Below are positions 39,209 to 48,914 of a stretch of 64,000 nt of DNA, in pieces. A model generated the notes under the pieces. It worked only from the letters and a program-made list of their open reading frames with translations. It was not told where the DNA came from and ran no database searches. The position numbers and the translations under genes were made by a program. This DNA is from Novosphingobium album (ex Hu et al. 2023) (lineage in GTDB: Bacteria; Pseudomonadota; Alphaproteobacteria; Sphingomonadales; Sphingomonadaceae): contig NZ_JALHLE010000016.1 in assembly GCF_022832385.1 (NCBI RefSeq), forward strand, positions 1 through 64,000, written 5' to 3'. Numbering within the stretch: the stretch's first letter is position 1; the number at the start of each line of letters is the position of its first letter.

Positions 39209-41545
39209 ATGGCTAAGCAGGCATTCCGGCGGTTGAAACTCGCCGCGACCGGACTCGCAATCGGCACTTGCGCCCCAGCGATGGCGCAGGCCGACCGCAC
39301 TGTCCTGCCCATCCCGCGCGCGCCGTTCACCGGCAAGATCGCCGACAGTGTCCTGGATTCGACGCCCGCTCCTTCCGCCCCGGTCCGTGCACCGCAGGGG
39401 GCGCCCAATGTGCTGTTGTTCATGTCGGACGACGTCGGCTTTGCCATGTCGAGCGCATTTGGCGGCCCGGTGTCTACCCCCAATTTCGACCGGCTGGCCC
39501 AGACCGGCGAGCGCTTCAACCGCTTCAACACCACGGGCATCTGCTCACCCAGCCGCGCCGCGCTGCTGACCGGGCGCAACCACCACAATGCCGGGGTGGG
39601 CTGGCTGAGCGACTTGTCGTCTGGCTTCCCCGGCTATAACGGCCGTGTGCAGCCCGATACCGCGACGATCGCGCAGATCCTGCGGCTCAATGGCTACAAC
39701 ACCGCGATGTTCGGCAAGCATCACAACGTTCCTGCTCAGGACCGCAGCGAAGCCGGCCCGTTCGATGCGTGGCCGACCGGGCTTGGCTTCGAATACTTCT
39801 ACGGCTTCCCCAATGGTGACAGCGACCAGTACTCGCCCGAACTCTATCGTGGCATCTCCCGTGTCGATCCGGACGAGGGCAAGGGCAAGATGCTCGACGA
39901 GCGCCTTGCCGACGACATGATCCGCTGGATCCACAACCAGAAGGCGGGTGCCCCGAACAAGCCGTTCCTGGCCTATCTCTCACCGGGTTCGGCACACGCC
40001 CCGCATCAGGTGCCACCCGAATGGATTGCCCGTTTCAAGGGCAAGTTCGACATGGGCTGGGACCAGATGCGCGTCGAGAGCTGGCGCCGTCAGCTGGCCA
40101 TGGGGATCATCCCCAAGGGCACCAGGCTGACGCCCCGCCCGGCGGATATCCCGGCCTGGAATTCGCTGACGCCGCAGGAAAAGGCCTATCATGCGCGCAC
40201 CATGGAAGTGGCCGCTGCCATGCTCGCGTTTCAGGACGCCCAGCTGGGCCGCGTGCTCGACGAACTGCAACGCATGGGCCAGCTCGACAACACGCTGATC
40301 GCCGTAGTCCTGGGCGACAACGGCGCGAGCGGGGAAGCAGGACCTCCGGGCACGATCAACGAATTGCGCGGCATGGACCGTATTCCCGAACGCAAGGAAT
40401 GGATGCTCGCCAATATCGACAAGCTTGGCGGGCCGGAGACGTACGGCAACTATGCCGTCGGCTGGGCCTGGGCGATGAACACCCCGTTCCGATGGGTGAA
40501 GCAATATGCCGATATGCTGGGCGGTATCCGCAACGGCATGATCGTGAACTGGGCCGGCCACGTGGCCAAGCCGGGTTCGATCTGCGGCGAATTCTCGCAC
40601 CTGATCGACATTACCCCTACCATTCTCGATGCGGCCGGCCTGCCCGCACCGAAGGAAGTGCTGGGCACCATGCAGAAGCCGATGGATGGCGAGAGCCTGC
40701 TGCCTGCCCTGCAGTCTTGCCCGGCGGAAAAGCCGCGCACCCAGTACTTCGAGATCACCGGTAAGATGGGGCTTTACCACGACGGCTGGTTCCTCAGCGG
40801 CGAAGATGGCCGCCCCTCGTGGGAAAACCTGGGGCCGGGCGGGCCGAACCCCACGGTCACCTGGACGCTCTACGACCTCAGCAAGGACTTCTCGCAGTCC
40901 ACCGATGTCTCGGCCAAGTACCCGGACAAGCTGGAAGCGATGAAGGCGCTGTTCCACAGCGAAGGCGAGAAGAACGACGTCTTCCCGATCGACCACCGCT
41001 TCGGCATGGCGCGGGCGATGTCGCTGATGCAGCCAGATCCGCGCAAGCACTTCGATTTCTGGGGCAAGGACGTGTCGATCCCGGCCATCGGCAGCGGCCC
41101 GACGCTGATGGCACGGCCCTTCACGCTCAAGGCCGATCTCAAGCTCGACAGCGCGCAAGCCTCGGGCGCGGTTGTCTCGCTTGGCAGCAAGTTCGGCGGC
41201 TGGAGCCTCTATCTCGACAAGGGCCACCCCGCCTTCGTCTGGGCGCGCTCGACCGATCCGCAGGAAACCTTCAAGGCCGTCTCGGACAAGACCCTGCCGC
41301 AGGGGGTGTCGACACTGACCATGCAGTTCCAGACAAAGCAGCCCGGCGGACCGGCAAAGATCGTGCTGAGCGCGGGCGGCGAGGAATATGCGCAGCTCGA
41401 CGTGCCGGTGAACTACTTCTCACCGTCCGGCAATGGCGAGTCGCTGGACATTGGCCGCGACTTGGGTGTGCCGGTTACCAAGTACGTCACACCGCACGGC
41501 ATGATCGAAGGCGACGTGCCGCACGTGACGGTCGACTATCCCTGA
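39209..41545 (+). CDS. Secreted arylsulfatase, formylglycine type
   Basis: A 778-residue type I sulfatase that hydrolyses sulfate esters. A signal peptide (about 27 residues, ending AMAQA) points to the periplasm. Cys112 in CSPSRAALLTGR is the residue converted to formylglycine. SDDVGFAMSSAFGG and FGKHHN supply metal and active-site residues, and VVLGDNGASG the C-terminal metal site. A beta-rich extension follows residue 600. The start at 39209 has a GAGAGGA site. A divergent LysR gene lies upstream; no maturase or sulfate transporter is adjacent. Confidence 0.93.
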   Translation: MAKQAFRRLKLAATGLAIGTCAPAMAQADRTVLPIPRAPFTGKIADSVLDSTPAPSAPVRAPQGAPNVLLFMSDDVGFAMSSAFGGPVSTPNFDRLAQTGERFNRFNTTGICSPSRAALLTGRNHHNAGVGWLSDLSSGFPGYNGRVQPDTATIAQILRLNGYNTAMFGKHHNVPAQDRSEAGPFDAWPTGLGFEYFYGFPNGDSDQYSPELYRGISRVDPDEGKGKMLDERLADDMIRWIHNQKAGAPNKPFLAYLSPGSAHAPHQVPPEWIARFKGKFDMGWDQMRVESWRRQLAMGIIPKGTRLTPRPADIPAWNSLTPQEKAYHARTMEVAAAMLAFQDAQLGRVLDELQRMGQLDNTLIAVVLGDNGASGEAGPPGTINELRGMDRIPERKEWMLANIDKLGGPETYGNYAVGWAWAMNTPFRWVKQYADMLGGIRNGMIVNWAGHVAKPGSICGEFSHLIDITPTILDAAGLPAPKEVLGTMQKPMDGESLLPALQSCPAEKPRTQYFEITGKMGLYHDGWFLSGEDGRPSWENLGPGGPNPTVTWTLYDLSKDFSQSTDVSAKYPDKLEAMKALFHSEGEKNDVFPIDHRFGMARAMSLMQPDPRKHFDFWGKDVSIPAIGSGPTLMARPFTLKADLKLDSAQASGAVVSLGSKFGGWSLYLDKGHPAFVWARSTDPQETFKAVSDKTLPQGVSTLTMQFQTKQPGGPAKIVLSAGGEEYAQLDVPVNYFSPSGNGESLDIGRDLGVPVTKYVTPHGMIEGDVPHVTVDYP

Positions 41546-41575
41546 TACCTGGGGTCGCAGCTTCCACCGGGGAGA

Positions 41576-41611
41576 GCGGTACAGCCGGATCGAAAGGTCC
41601 GGCTGTACCGC
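41576..41611. terminator. Perfect 14-bp hairpin between convergent genes
   Basis: GCGGTACAGCCGGA (41576-41589) pairs completely with TCCGGCTGTACCGC (41598-41611) around TCGAAAGG. It sits between the sulfatase stop and the end of the SnoaL-like gene and is placed to stop transcription from both sides. Confidence 0.85.
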
Positions 41612-41625
41612 CATGCGACAGTCCG

Positions 41626-42039
41626 TCAGCCCGCCTGAACCTGTTTGATCCAGTCTGCGAGATTGTAGTGGTTAGAAACCCGTCCGATCTTGCCGTCCGT
41701 GATCTCGAAGAAGGCGCCCACACGCAAGTGATAGGTCTGCCCCTTCGCGGCTGGCAGCCCCTCGTCGGATTCCAGATAGCGGCCGTCGAGCATGAATTCC
41801 GCTGACGCGTGCGAGCCGTCCCCGTTCGCCATGACCTGCGGATCGAGCACCTGCTCGGCGTAGCAGCGGTTCATGTGTGCGAGGAATTCAGCGAACAGCG
41901 CCTTGCCCTTGCGCGGCGCGCCCTGACTTGGCTCATGCACCACATCATCGGCCAGCAGCGCAAGCATACCCTCCGCATCGCCGCGGTTGAAGGCAGCATA
42001 GTAGGACCGGATCAGGTCCAGTGTTTCGGCAACGCTCAT
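41626..42039 (-). CDS. SnoaL-like/NTF2-fold protein
   Basis: A 137-residue single-domain protein of the NTF2-like superfamily. The opening TLDLIRSYYAAFNRGDAEGMLALLADDVVHEP and closing RVGAFFEITDGKIGRVSNHYNL are typical of ketosteroid-isomerase-related proteins. No specific reaction can be assigned. It is the last gene of the formaldehyde detoxification operon, 11 bases after fghA, and may be an accessory or steroid-like isomerase. Confidence 0.85.
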   Translation of the reverse strand: MSVAETLDLIRSYYAAFNRGDAEGMLALLADDVVHEPSQGAPRKGKALFAEFLAHMNRCYAEQVLDPQVMANGDGSHASAEFMLDGRYLESDEGLPAAKGQTYHLRVGAFFEITDGKIGRVSNHYNLADWIKQVQAG

Positions 42040-42050
42040 GTCGTGATCCC

Positions 42051-42884
42051 TCAGGCCTTCAACCGCTCCGCGTGCCAGGCGACGTGCCCGGCCATGAACG
42101 TCGAGATGAAGTAGTAGGAGTGGTCGTAGCCCTCCTGCATCCGGATCGTCGCGGGCTGGCCAGCATTTTCGCAGGCCTCCACCAGAAGCTGCGTCTTGAG
42201 CTGCTCTTCCAGGAAGCCGTCTGCGCTGCCCTGATCGACCAGCAGGTCCGGCACGCGCGCACCATCCGCGATCAGCGCGCAGGCATCGTATTCGCGCCAG
42301 GCCGCACGGTCCGCGCCGATATAGCCCGTCAGCGCCTTGTCGCCCCAGGGGCAGGCCAGCGGTGAGACGATCGGCGAAAACGCGCTCACCGAACGAAACC
42401 GCCCGGCATTGCGCAAGCCGATCGTCAGCGCGCCATGGCCGCCCATCGAGTGCCCGGTGATCCCTTGCCGCGCCATCTCGGCAGGAAACTGCGCGGCGAT
42501 CAGCGCGGGCAGCTCCGTCTCGATGTAGGAGCGCATCCGGAAGTTCTTCGCCCACGGCGCCTCAGTCGCATCGACATAGAAGCCCGCGCCCTTGCCGAAG
42601 TCATAGCCTTCATCGTCGGGCACGTCCTCGCCGCGCGGACTGGTGTCCGGCGCGACGAAGATCAGGCCGTGCTCCGCGCAGGCCGCGCGGAACTCGCCCT
42701 TTTCGGTGACATTGGCATGAGTACAGGTGAGGCCCGAAAGGTACCACAGCACCGGCAGCTTCGCGCCTTCGGCATGGTCGGGCACGAAGACGGAGAAAGT
42801 CATCTCCGTCCCCGTCTCCGCCGAGACATGCTTGTGAACGCCCTGCGTCCCGCCGTGACTGCGGTTGAGCGACACCGTTTCCAT
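42051..42884 (-). CDS. fghA: S-formylglutathione hydrolase
   Basis: A 277-residue alpha/beta hydrolase that splits S-formylglutathione to formate and glutathione. The nucleophile is in GITGHSMGGHGA, the catalytic Asp in VDQGSADGF and the His in EGYDHSYYF. The start METVSLNRSHGGTQGV at 42884 matches the usual family N-terminus; ATGs at 42890 and 42905 are alternatives. It is the second step of the pathway begun by the frmA-type dehydrogenase two genes upstream. Confidence 0.94.
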   Translation of the reverse strand: METVSLNRSHGGTQGVHKHVSAETGTEMTFSVFVPDHAEGAKLPVLWYLSGLTCTHANVTEKGEFRAACAEHGLIFVAPDTSPRGEDVPDDEGYDFGKGAGFYVDATEAPWAKNFRMRSYIETELPALIAAQFPAEMARQGITGHSMGGHGALTIGLRNAGRFRSVSAFSPIVSPLACPWGDKALTGYIGADRAAWREYDACALIADGARVPDLLVDQGSADGFLEEQLKTQLLVEACENAGQPATIRMQEGYDHSYYFISTFMAGHVAWHAERLKA

Positions 42885-42909
42885 GGTCATGCCATCCGGG
42901 GTCATGCGA

Positions 42910-43290
42910 TCAGGCGGCAGCCATGTGCCACAGGCACAGCTTGTTGCCATCCGGATCGCGCAGGTAGGCGCCGTAGCTGCCGGGGAACGCATCGCGCGGT
43001 CCGGGCGCACCGTCGCAGGTGCCGCCATTGGCAAGACCCGCCGCATGGGCGGCATCGACCGCCGCGGGGCCCGAGGCTGCGAGGCCGATCGTGCCGCCGT
43101 TGGCAAACGTCGCCGGCTCGCCATTGGCAGGCGTGCCCACCGCGAAAACGCCATTCGGCGACATGTAGATGACGCGGGCGCCGGTCGGCAGCATCATGCC
43201 CTCGGCATGGCCTAGCGCGGTCATCACGCCATCGTAGAACTTCTGGGCCTGGGCCACGTCATTGGTGCCGACGAAAATGTGGGTAAACAT
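42910..43290 (-). CDS. VOC (glyoxalase/bleomycin-resistance fold) protein
   Basis: A 126-residue paired beta-alpha-beta-beta-beta protein. FTHIFVGTNDVAQAQKFYDGVMTALG and SYGAYLRDPDGNKLCLWH are VOC-superfamily signatures with possible metal ligands His and Glu-like positions. It lies between the dehydrogenase and the hydrolase, 14 bases after the former. A role with glutathione conjugates fits the context but is inferred. Confidence 0.88.
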   Translation of the reverse strand: MFTHIFVGTNDVAQAQKFYDGVMTALGHAEGMMLPTGARVIYMSPNGVFAVGTPANGEPATFANGGTIGLAASGPAAVDAAHAAGLANGGTCDGAPGPRDAFPGSYGAYLRDPDGNKLCLWHMAAA

Positions 43291-43304
43291 GGTGCTGGAA
43301 TTCC

Positions 43305-44417
<1,113 letters not shown>

Positions 44418-44514
44418 GGGGAAACTCCTGTTTATCGCGGCCTGTCTATCGCGCCGTGACTGTTGTGATAAAGCCGGAAAATCGCAACTCATTATGTCAG
44501 CTGAGGGATAATCT

Positions 44515-45408
44515 ATGAGCTCCTGGGACGGGATCGACGAATTCGTCGCGATCGCCACGGCAGGCACCTTTCGCGGCGGCGCCTCCGCGCTGGCCGTTTC
44601 CACCACCCACATGAGCCGCGCGATCGTGCGGCTGGAAGCGCGGCTGCAGACGCAGCTGTTCCACCGCACCACCCGTTCGGTGCGGCTGACCGACACCGGC
44701 CGGGTATTCCTCGAACATTGCCAGCGCATGCTGATGGAACGCGAAGAGGCCTTTGCGCTCGTCAACGAGACCGGCGAGCCGCAAGGCGAACTGCGCCTCA
44801 CTTGCTCCACCGCGATGGGCGAGCGTTTCATCGCCCCGATCCTGCGCCGCTTCGCCCGCACCTATCCCCGGTTGCAAGTCAATATCGACCTCACGAACCG
44901 CGTCGTCGATCTGGTGGCCGAAGGTTACGACCTTGCGGTGCGCACCGGCCACTTGCCCGACTCCCGCCTGATCGGCACCCGCATCGCCAGCCGCTCGCTG
45001 GTGACCTGCGCCAGTCCCGACTATCTCGCCCGGCGCGGAAGCCCGCGCACCGTGGATGATCTCGGCTCGCAAGACCTGCTTGTGGGCAATGCCGGCACCT
45101 GGCACTTCCGGGTGGACGGCAAAGCCCGGTCTTACCGCCCGCACAGCCGCTGGCGCTGCAACAGCGGCAGCGCGGTGCTGGAAGCCGCGCTTGACGGCAT
45201 GGGGGTTTGCCAGCTTCCCGGCTTCTACGTGCGGCAGACACTGGCGGAGGGTACGCTGGTGCCGCTGCTCACCGATCTCCAGCCCGCCGACGAACCGATC
45301 TGGGCCGTCTATCCGCAGCGGCGGCACCTGCAGCCAAAGATCTCGGAATTGGTGAGCGTGCTGCGCAAGGAACTGCCGGCGATGCTGGGGATGGGTGGGA
45401 AGGTTTGA
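44515..45408 (+). CDS. LysR-family regulator divergent from frmA
   Basis: A 297-residue LTTR: the N-terminal helix-turn-helix includes [29 protein letters not shown], followed by an effector domain. A GAGGGA site precedes the ATG. The 97-base shared intergenic region with frmA suggests it controls formaldehyde or glutathione-conjugate detoxification. It converges on astB. Confidence 0.88.
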   Translation: MSSWDGIDEFVAIATAGTFRGGASALAVSTTHMSRAIVRLEARLQTQLFHRTTRSVRLTDTGRVFLEHCQRMLMEREEAFALVNETGEPQGELRLTCSTAMGERFIAPILRRFARTYPRLQVNIDLTNRVVDLVAEGYDLAVRTGHLPDSRLIGTRIASRSLVTCASPDYLARRGSPRTVDDLGSQDLLVGNAGTWHFRVDGKARSYRPHSRWRCNSGSAVLEAALDGMGVCQLPGFYVRQTLAEGTLVPLLTDLQPADEPIWAVYPQRRHLQPKISELVSVLRKELPAMLGMGGKV

Positions 45409-45419
45409 AGCTCAGCCCC

Positions 45420-46682
45420 CTAGAACGTCTCCCGGTCCAGCTCCCGCAAATCGAGTTCCGCGCACAGCGCCGCCCGTGCCGCTACCACATCCCGCCACAA
45501 GGCCGGGCTGTGCAGCTCCTCCACCGCAATCTCCTCCGGCCAGTACTGGCGCACCATTGCCTCGATCCGCTCCAGCTTTTCAGGCGTGGCGATAAAGCGC
45601 GGGTCGACGGTCGCGGGATCGGCCACCACGCGCAGGCGCAGGCAGGCGGGGCCGCCGCCGTTGGCCATGGACTCGCGCAGGTCATGGACGAAGAGGTGGC
45701 GGATCGGGCCATTGCCTGCGACGTGCGCCTGCAGCCATGTCCACACCGGGGCGTTCTCCTGCGCCTCGCCGGGGAGCACCAGCGCGGTTTCACCCGAAGG
45801 CAGCGTCACCAGTTGCGCGTTGAACAGGTAGGACGTGATCGCGTCCTCCAGGCTCACCGCGCTGGCGGGCACTTCGACGATCTCCACTTCGGGCAGCTTG
45901 GCGCGCAGCTCGGCATAGAGCCCCTCGCGATCGGCGAAGGCCAGTTCGTGGGCGAACAGCACCCGCTCGTTGGCGACGGCGACCACGTCGTTGTGAAAGG
46001 CCCCGGCGGCAATCGCCTCGGCCGATTGCTGCGCAAAGATCGTGCGCGCCGGGTCGAGCCCGTGGACGCGGGCGACGGCTTCGCTCGCCTCGCGGTGCTG
46101 GCGCGCGGGGAAGGGGCCGCCGCTCTCGCCATAGACGAAGACCTCGATCCCCGGCGCATCGTGGCTGGCGCACAACCGCATGTGGTTGGCTGCGCCCTCG
46201 TCGCCGAACGGGGGCGGCACCGGGGCGTGGACCACGAAATGCGCGGCGTCGGCAAAGGCCAGTTGCAGCTGTACAAGCGTCTCGCGCCATTCGTGGCTGC
46301 GGTGCGGCATCGTCACCAGATTGGCAACGGTAAGGTGGCAGCGCCCGTCGATGCAATCGGCGGCGGGCGAGACCGTCGCGGCATTGGCCGCCCACATTGA
46401 CGAGGCCGACAGCGCATTGGCGCGAAGGTTGGTGCTGGCCCCCGCCACCGAGGTGCCGAGCTGGCGCAGCCACCCCTCGTCGGGCCGGCGTTGAGGCAGG
46501 AAGAACCCCTGCGGCAGCCCCCGCTCCAGATTGGCGCGCATCTTCGCCAGCCCCTGCACCGCCGCATCGCGCGGGCGCGAGACTTTTCCGAAATTGCGCG
46601 TGGACGCGAGATTGCCGAGGCTCAGCCCCGCGTAGTTGTGGCTGGGGCCGACGATGCCGTCGAAGTTTATTTCGGTGATCAT
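45420..46682 (-). CDS. astB: N-succinylarginine dihydrolase AstB
   Basis: A 420-residue amidinotransferase-fold enzyme that hydrolyses succinylarginine to succinylornithine, CO2 and ammonia. ITEINFDGIVGPSHNYAGLSLGNLAS is the diagnostic start; AFHNDVVAVANERVLFAHE and VHDLRESMANGGGPACLRLRVV are active-site blocks, the last containing the catalytic cysteine. It is last in astD-hydrolase-astA-astB, 10 bases after astA. The start is taken at 46682 with a GAGG site upstream. Confidence 0.94.
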   Translation of the reverse strand: MITEINFDGIVGPSHNYAGLSLGNLASTRNFGKVSRPRDAAVQGLAKMRANLERGLPQGFFLPQRRPDEGWLRQLGTSVAGASTNLRANALSASSMWAANAATVSPAADCIDGRCHLTVANLVTMPHRSHEWRETLVQLQLAFADAAHFVVHAPVPPPFGDEGAANHMRLCASHDAPGIEVFVYGESGGPFPARQHREASEAVARVHGLDPARTIFAQQSAEAIAAGAFHNDVVAVANERVLFAHELAFADREGLYAELRAKLPEVEIVEVPASAVSLEDAITSYLFNAQLVTLPSGETALVLPGEAQENAPVWTWLQAHVAGNGPIRHLFVHDLRESMANGGGPACLRLRVVADPATVDPRFIATPEKLERIEAMVRQYWPEEIAVEELHSPALWRDVVAARAALCAELDLRELDRETF

Positions 46683-46692
46683 GAACGGTGCC

Positions 46693-47712
46693 TCAGGCCG
46701 GAGCGTAAGTGATGGTATCGCCGACGCCAATGTCCAGCAGCCCGGCCGCCTGTTCGTCAAGCGTCACGCCGTCGCCGCTCTCGCGCACGCAGCCCAGGCA
46801 GGCGCGGAAATCGGCGAGGCGGCCGCACGAGATGAGGTGAGTGGGGCCTTCGTCCGCGCAAGGAACCAGCGCCGTCACCGTGGCGTCCTTCGCCTCGCGG
46901 ACCGTCTTGATGCGGTCGGTTTCGGCCATCATCGAGGGGCCGCCGTCGAAGATGTCGATGTAGTTCTGGAAGCGGAAGCCCTCGTTCTCCAGCATCCGCA
47001 TCGCCGGTCGGCCGGAGAAGTGCGGCTGGCCCATCACTTGCCGCGCGCCTTCGGAAAGAAGGGCGGTGTAGATCGGGTGCTTGGGCATGAGGTCGGCGAT
47101 GAACTGGTTGCCGTGCCTGGCGTTGAACTCGTCGGCATCGCGAAAGCTCATGTCGAAGAAGCGGCCGGCAAGGCCATCCCAGAACGGCGAGTTGCCCGCA
47201 TCGTCGATCGCGCCGCGCAGTTCGGCCAGCGTGCGATCGGCGAAGCGGCCGCGGTGGGCGCGGATGAACAGGTAGCGGCTGCGCGCCAGCAGCTTGCCGG
47301 TGCCCGCCGAGCGCTCGGTGGGATCGAGGTAGAGCCCGCCCACTTCGCTCGATCCGTCGAGATCGGTGCACAGCGTCAGCATCTCGGCGCGGAAGGTGCG
47401 GTCGAGCTCCTTGGAATGCTGCGTGATGCGGCCGATGCGGTAGGAATAGAACGGCAGCTCGGTGCCCACCTGCGACATGATCTGGCAGGTGCCGCGCACC
47501 TTGCCGGTCTCGGTGTCCTCGAGGATGAAGACGTAGAGGTCGTTGTTCAGCGTGTCATCGGGCCGGGCGAAGGCCATGGCAGCGCGGTGCAGCTTGGCCT
47601 GCAGCGTCGGCTTGTCGGGCGGCAGGTTGGTGAAGCCGCCGCCGGTGCCCTTGGCCATGCGGTAGAGCGCTTCGAGGTCCTTTTCGCGGGCGGTCCTGAG
47701 GAGAAACGTCAT
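46693..47712 (-). CDS. astA: Arginine N-succinyltransferase AstA
   Basis: A 339-residue acyltransferase of the GNAT-like AstA family that starts the ammonia-producing succinyltransferase route by transferring succinyl from succinyl-CoA to arginine. LRTAREKDLEALYRMAKGTGGGFTNLPPD at the start, SEVGGLYLDPTERSAGTGKLLARSRYLFIA-like CoA region and GQPHFSGRPAMRMLENEGF are family blocks. The ATG at 47712 overlaps the stop of the M20 gene by four bases. Confidence 0.95.
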   Translation of the reverse strand: MTFLLRTAREKDLEALYRMAKGTGGGFTNLPPDKPTLQAKLHRAAMAFARPDDTLNNDLYVFILEDTETGKVRGTCQIMSQVGTELPFYSYRIGRITQHSKELDRTFRAEMLTLCTDLDGSSEVGGLYLDPTERSAGTGKLLARSRYLFIRAHRGRFADRTLAELRGAIDDAGNSPFWDGLAGRFFDMSFRDADEFNARHGNQFIADLMPKHPIYTALLSEGARQVMGQPHFSGRPAMRMLENEGFRFQNYIDIFDGGPSMMAETDRIKTVREAKDATVTALVPCADEGPTHLISCGRLADFRACLGCVRESGDGVTLDEQAAGLLDIGVGDTITYAPA

Positions 47713-48914
47713 AGCGCGGTACCTTGCCTGTCGAGACGGTGCATGACCAGTGCCGTCAGCCGGGCGCGGGCATCGAGCGAGCTGGCGAGCAGGAATTCGT
47801 CGGGCGAGTGGATCGCCCCGCCGAGCGCGCCCATGGTGTCGAGCACGGGCACGCCGCAGGCCGCGATGTTGTTGCCGTCGCACACCCCGCCGGTGTCCTT
47901 CCAGCGCATCGCCTGGCCGAGATCGGCGGCAGCCTGCGAGACGAGGCCATAGAGCGCCTCGGTCTCCGCGCTGATGGGCTTGGGCGGGCGCGAGACGCCG
48001 CCGGTGAGGTGGATCGAGACGTCATGCGCGGCGGCGACGGCGGCGATGGCGTCGTCGATCAGGGCGCGCGCGACTTCGGCCAGTTCCGGCGTGCGCGGGC
48101 GCAGGTTGAAGTGGAGGATCGCGAGGTCCGGCACGGTGTTGTTGGGCGCGCCGCCCTCGATCCGGGCGGGGTTGACCGACAGTCCTTCGCGCCGCCCCGC
48201 TGCCAGTTTTAGCGCGAGGTCTCCCGCTGCGACTATGGCGTTGCGTCCGTCTTCGGGATTGCGGCCGGCGTGGGCGGACTTGCCGTGGATCACGGCGGCA
48301 TAGTTGCCCGATCCGGGCCGGGCGCGGGCCATGGAGCCGTCGGGCAGGGCGGGCTCATAGGTGAGCGCCGCGATCTTGCCGCGCGCCAGCTCAGCGATCA
48401 GCGGGGCCGAGGAGAGCGAACCGGTCTCCTCGTCGCTGTTGATGAGCACATCGTAGCCGAGCGAGGGACCGGACTGCTCATAGGCGGCGAGGCCTGCGAG
48501 CATCAGGGAAAGGCCGCCCTTCATGTCGGCGGTGCCGGGGCCGTGGAGGGTGTCCTCGTCGAGCCAGTCGCAGGTCTGGAACGGATGCTCCTTCGCATAA
48601 ACCGTGTCCATGTGGCCGGTGAGGATCACCCGGCGGTTCGCCTGCGGGCGCACAGAAAGAACCAGATGGCGGCCATGGACGACAGGGCGCATGTGACCTT
48701 CGCGATCGACTTTCTCGACCGGAACCGGGTCGATCAGCCGTACCTTGCCGGGCAGCGCGGTGAAGGCATCGGCGAGTTTCTCTGCCATCGCAGCCAGCCC
48801 GTCGAGATTGGCAGTGCCGCTGTTGATCGCGGCCCATTCCAGCGTGCGTTCGAGGATCGGCGCGCGCTCAACCGGGGCGAGCAGGTCCCGTTCTTCGGAA
48901 GTAAGGCGACTCAT
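47709..48914 (-). CDS. M20-family zinc hydrolase in the ast operon
   Basis: A 401-residue metallohydrolase of the carboxypeptidase G2/ArgE group. Metal-ligand motifs GHMDTVY, GPGTADMKGG, NSDEETGS and the C-terminal HSPDEF are visible, and the dimerisation domain holds GKSAHAGRNPEDG. It is translationally coupled to astD and astA by ATGA overlaps. No astE (succinylglutamate desuccinylase) or astC is seen here, so this enzyme may remove succinyl from a pathway intermediate. That role is inferred. Confidence 0.88.
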   Translation of the reverse strand: MSRLTSEERDLLAPVERAPILERTLEWAAINSGTANLDGLAAMAEKLADAFTALPGKVRLIDPVPVEKVDREGHMRPVVHGRHLVLSVRPQANRRVILTGHMDTVYAKEHPFQTCDWLDEDTLHGPGTADMKGGLSLMLAGLAAYEQSGPSLGYDVLINSDEETGSLSSAPLIAELARGKIAALTYEPALPDGSMARARPGSGNYAAVIHGKSAHAGRNPEDGRNAIVAAGDLALKLAAGRREGLSVNPARIEGGAPNNTVPDLAILHFNLRPRTPELAEVARALIDDAIAAVAAAHDVSIHLTGGVSRPPKPISAETEALYGLVSQAAADLGQAMRWKDTGGVCDGNNIAACGVPVLDTMGALGGAIHSPDEFLLASSLDARARLTALVMHRLDRQGTAL

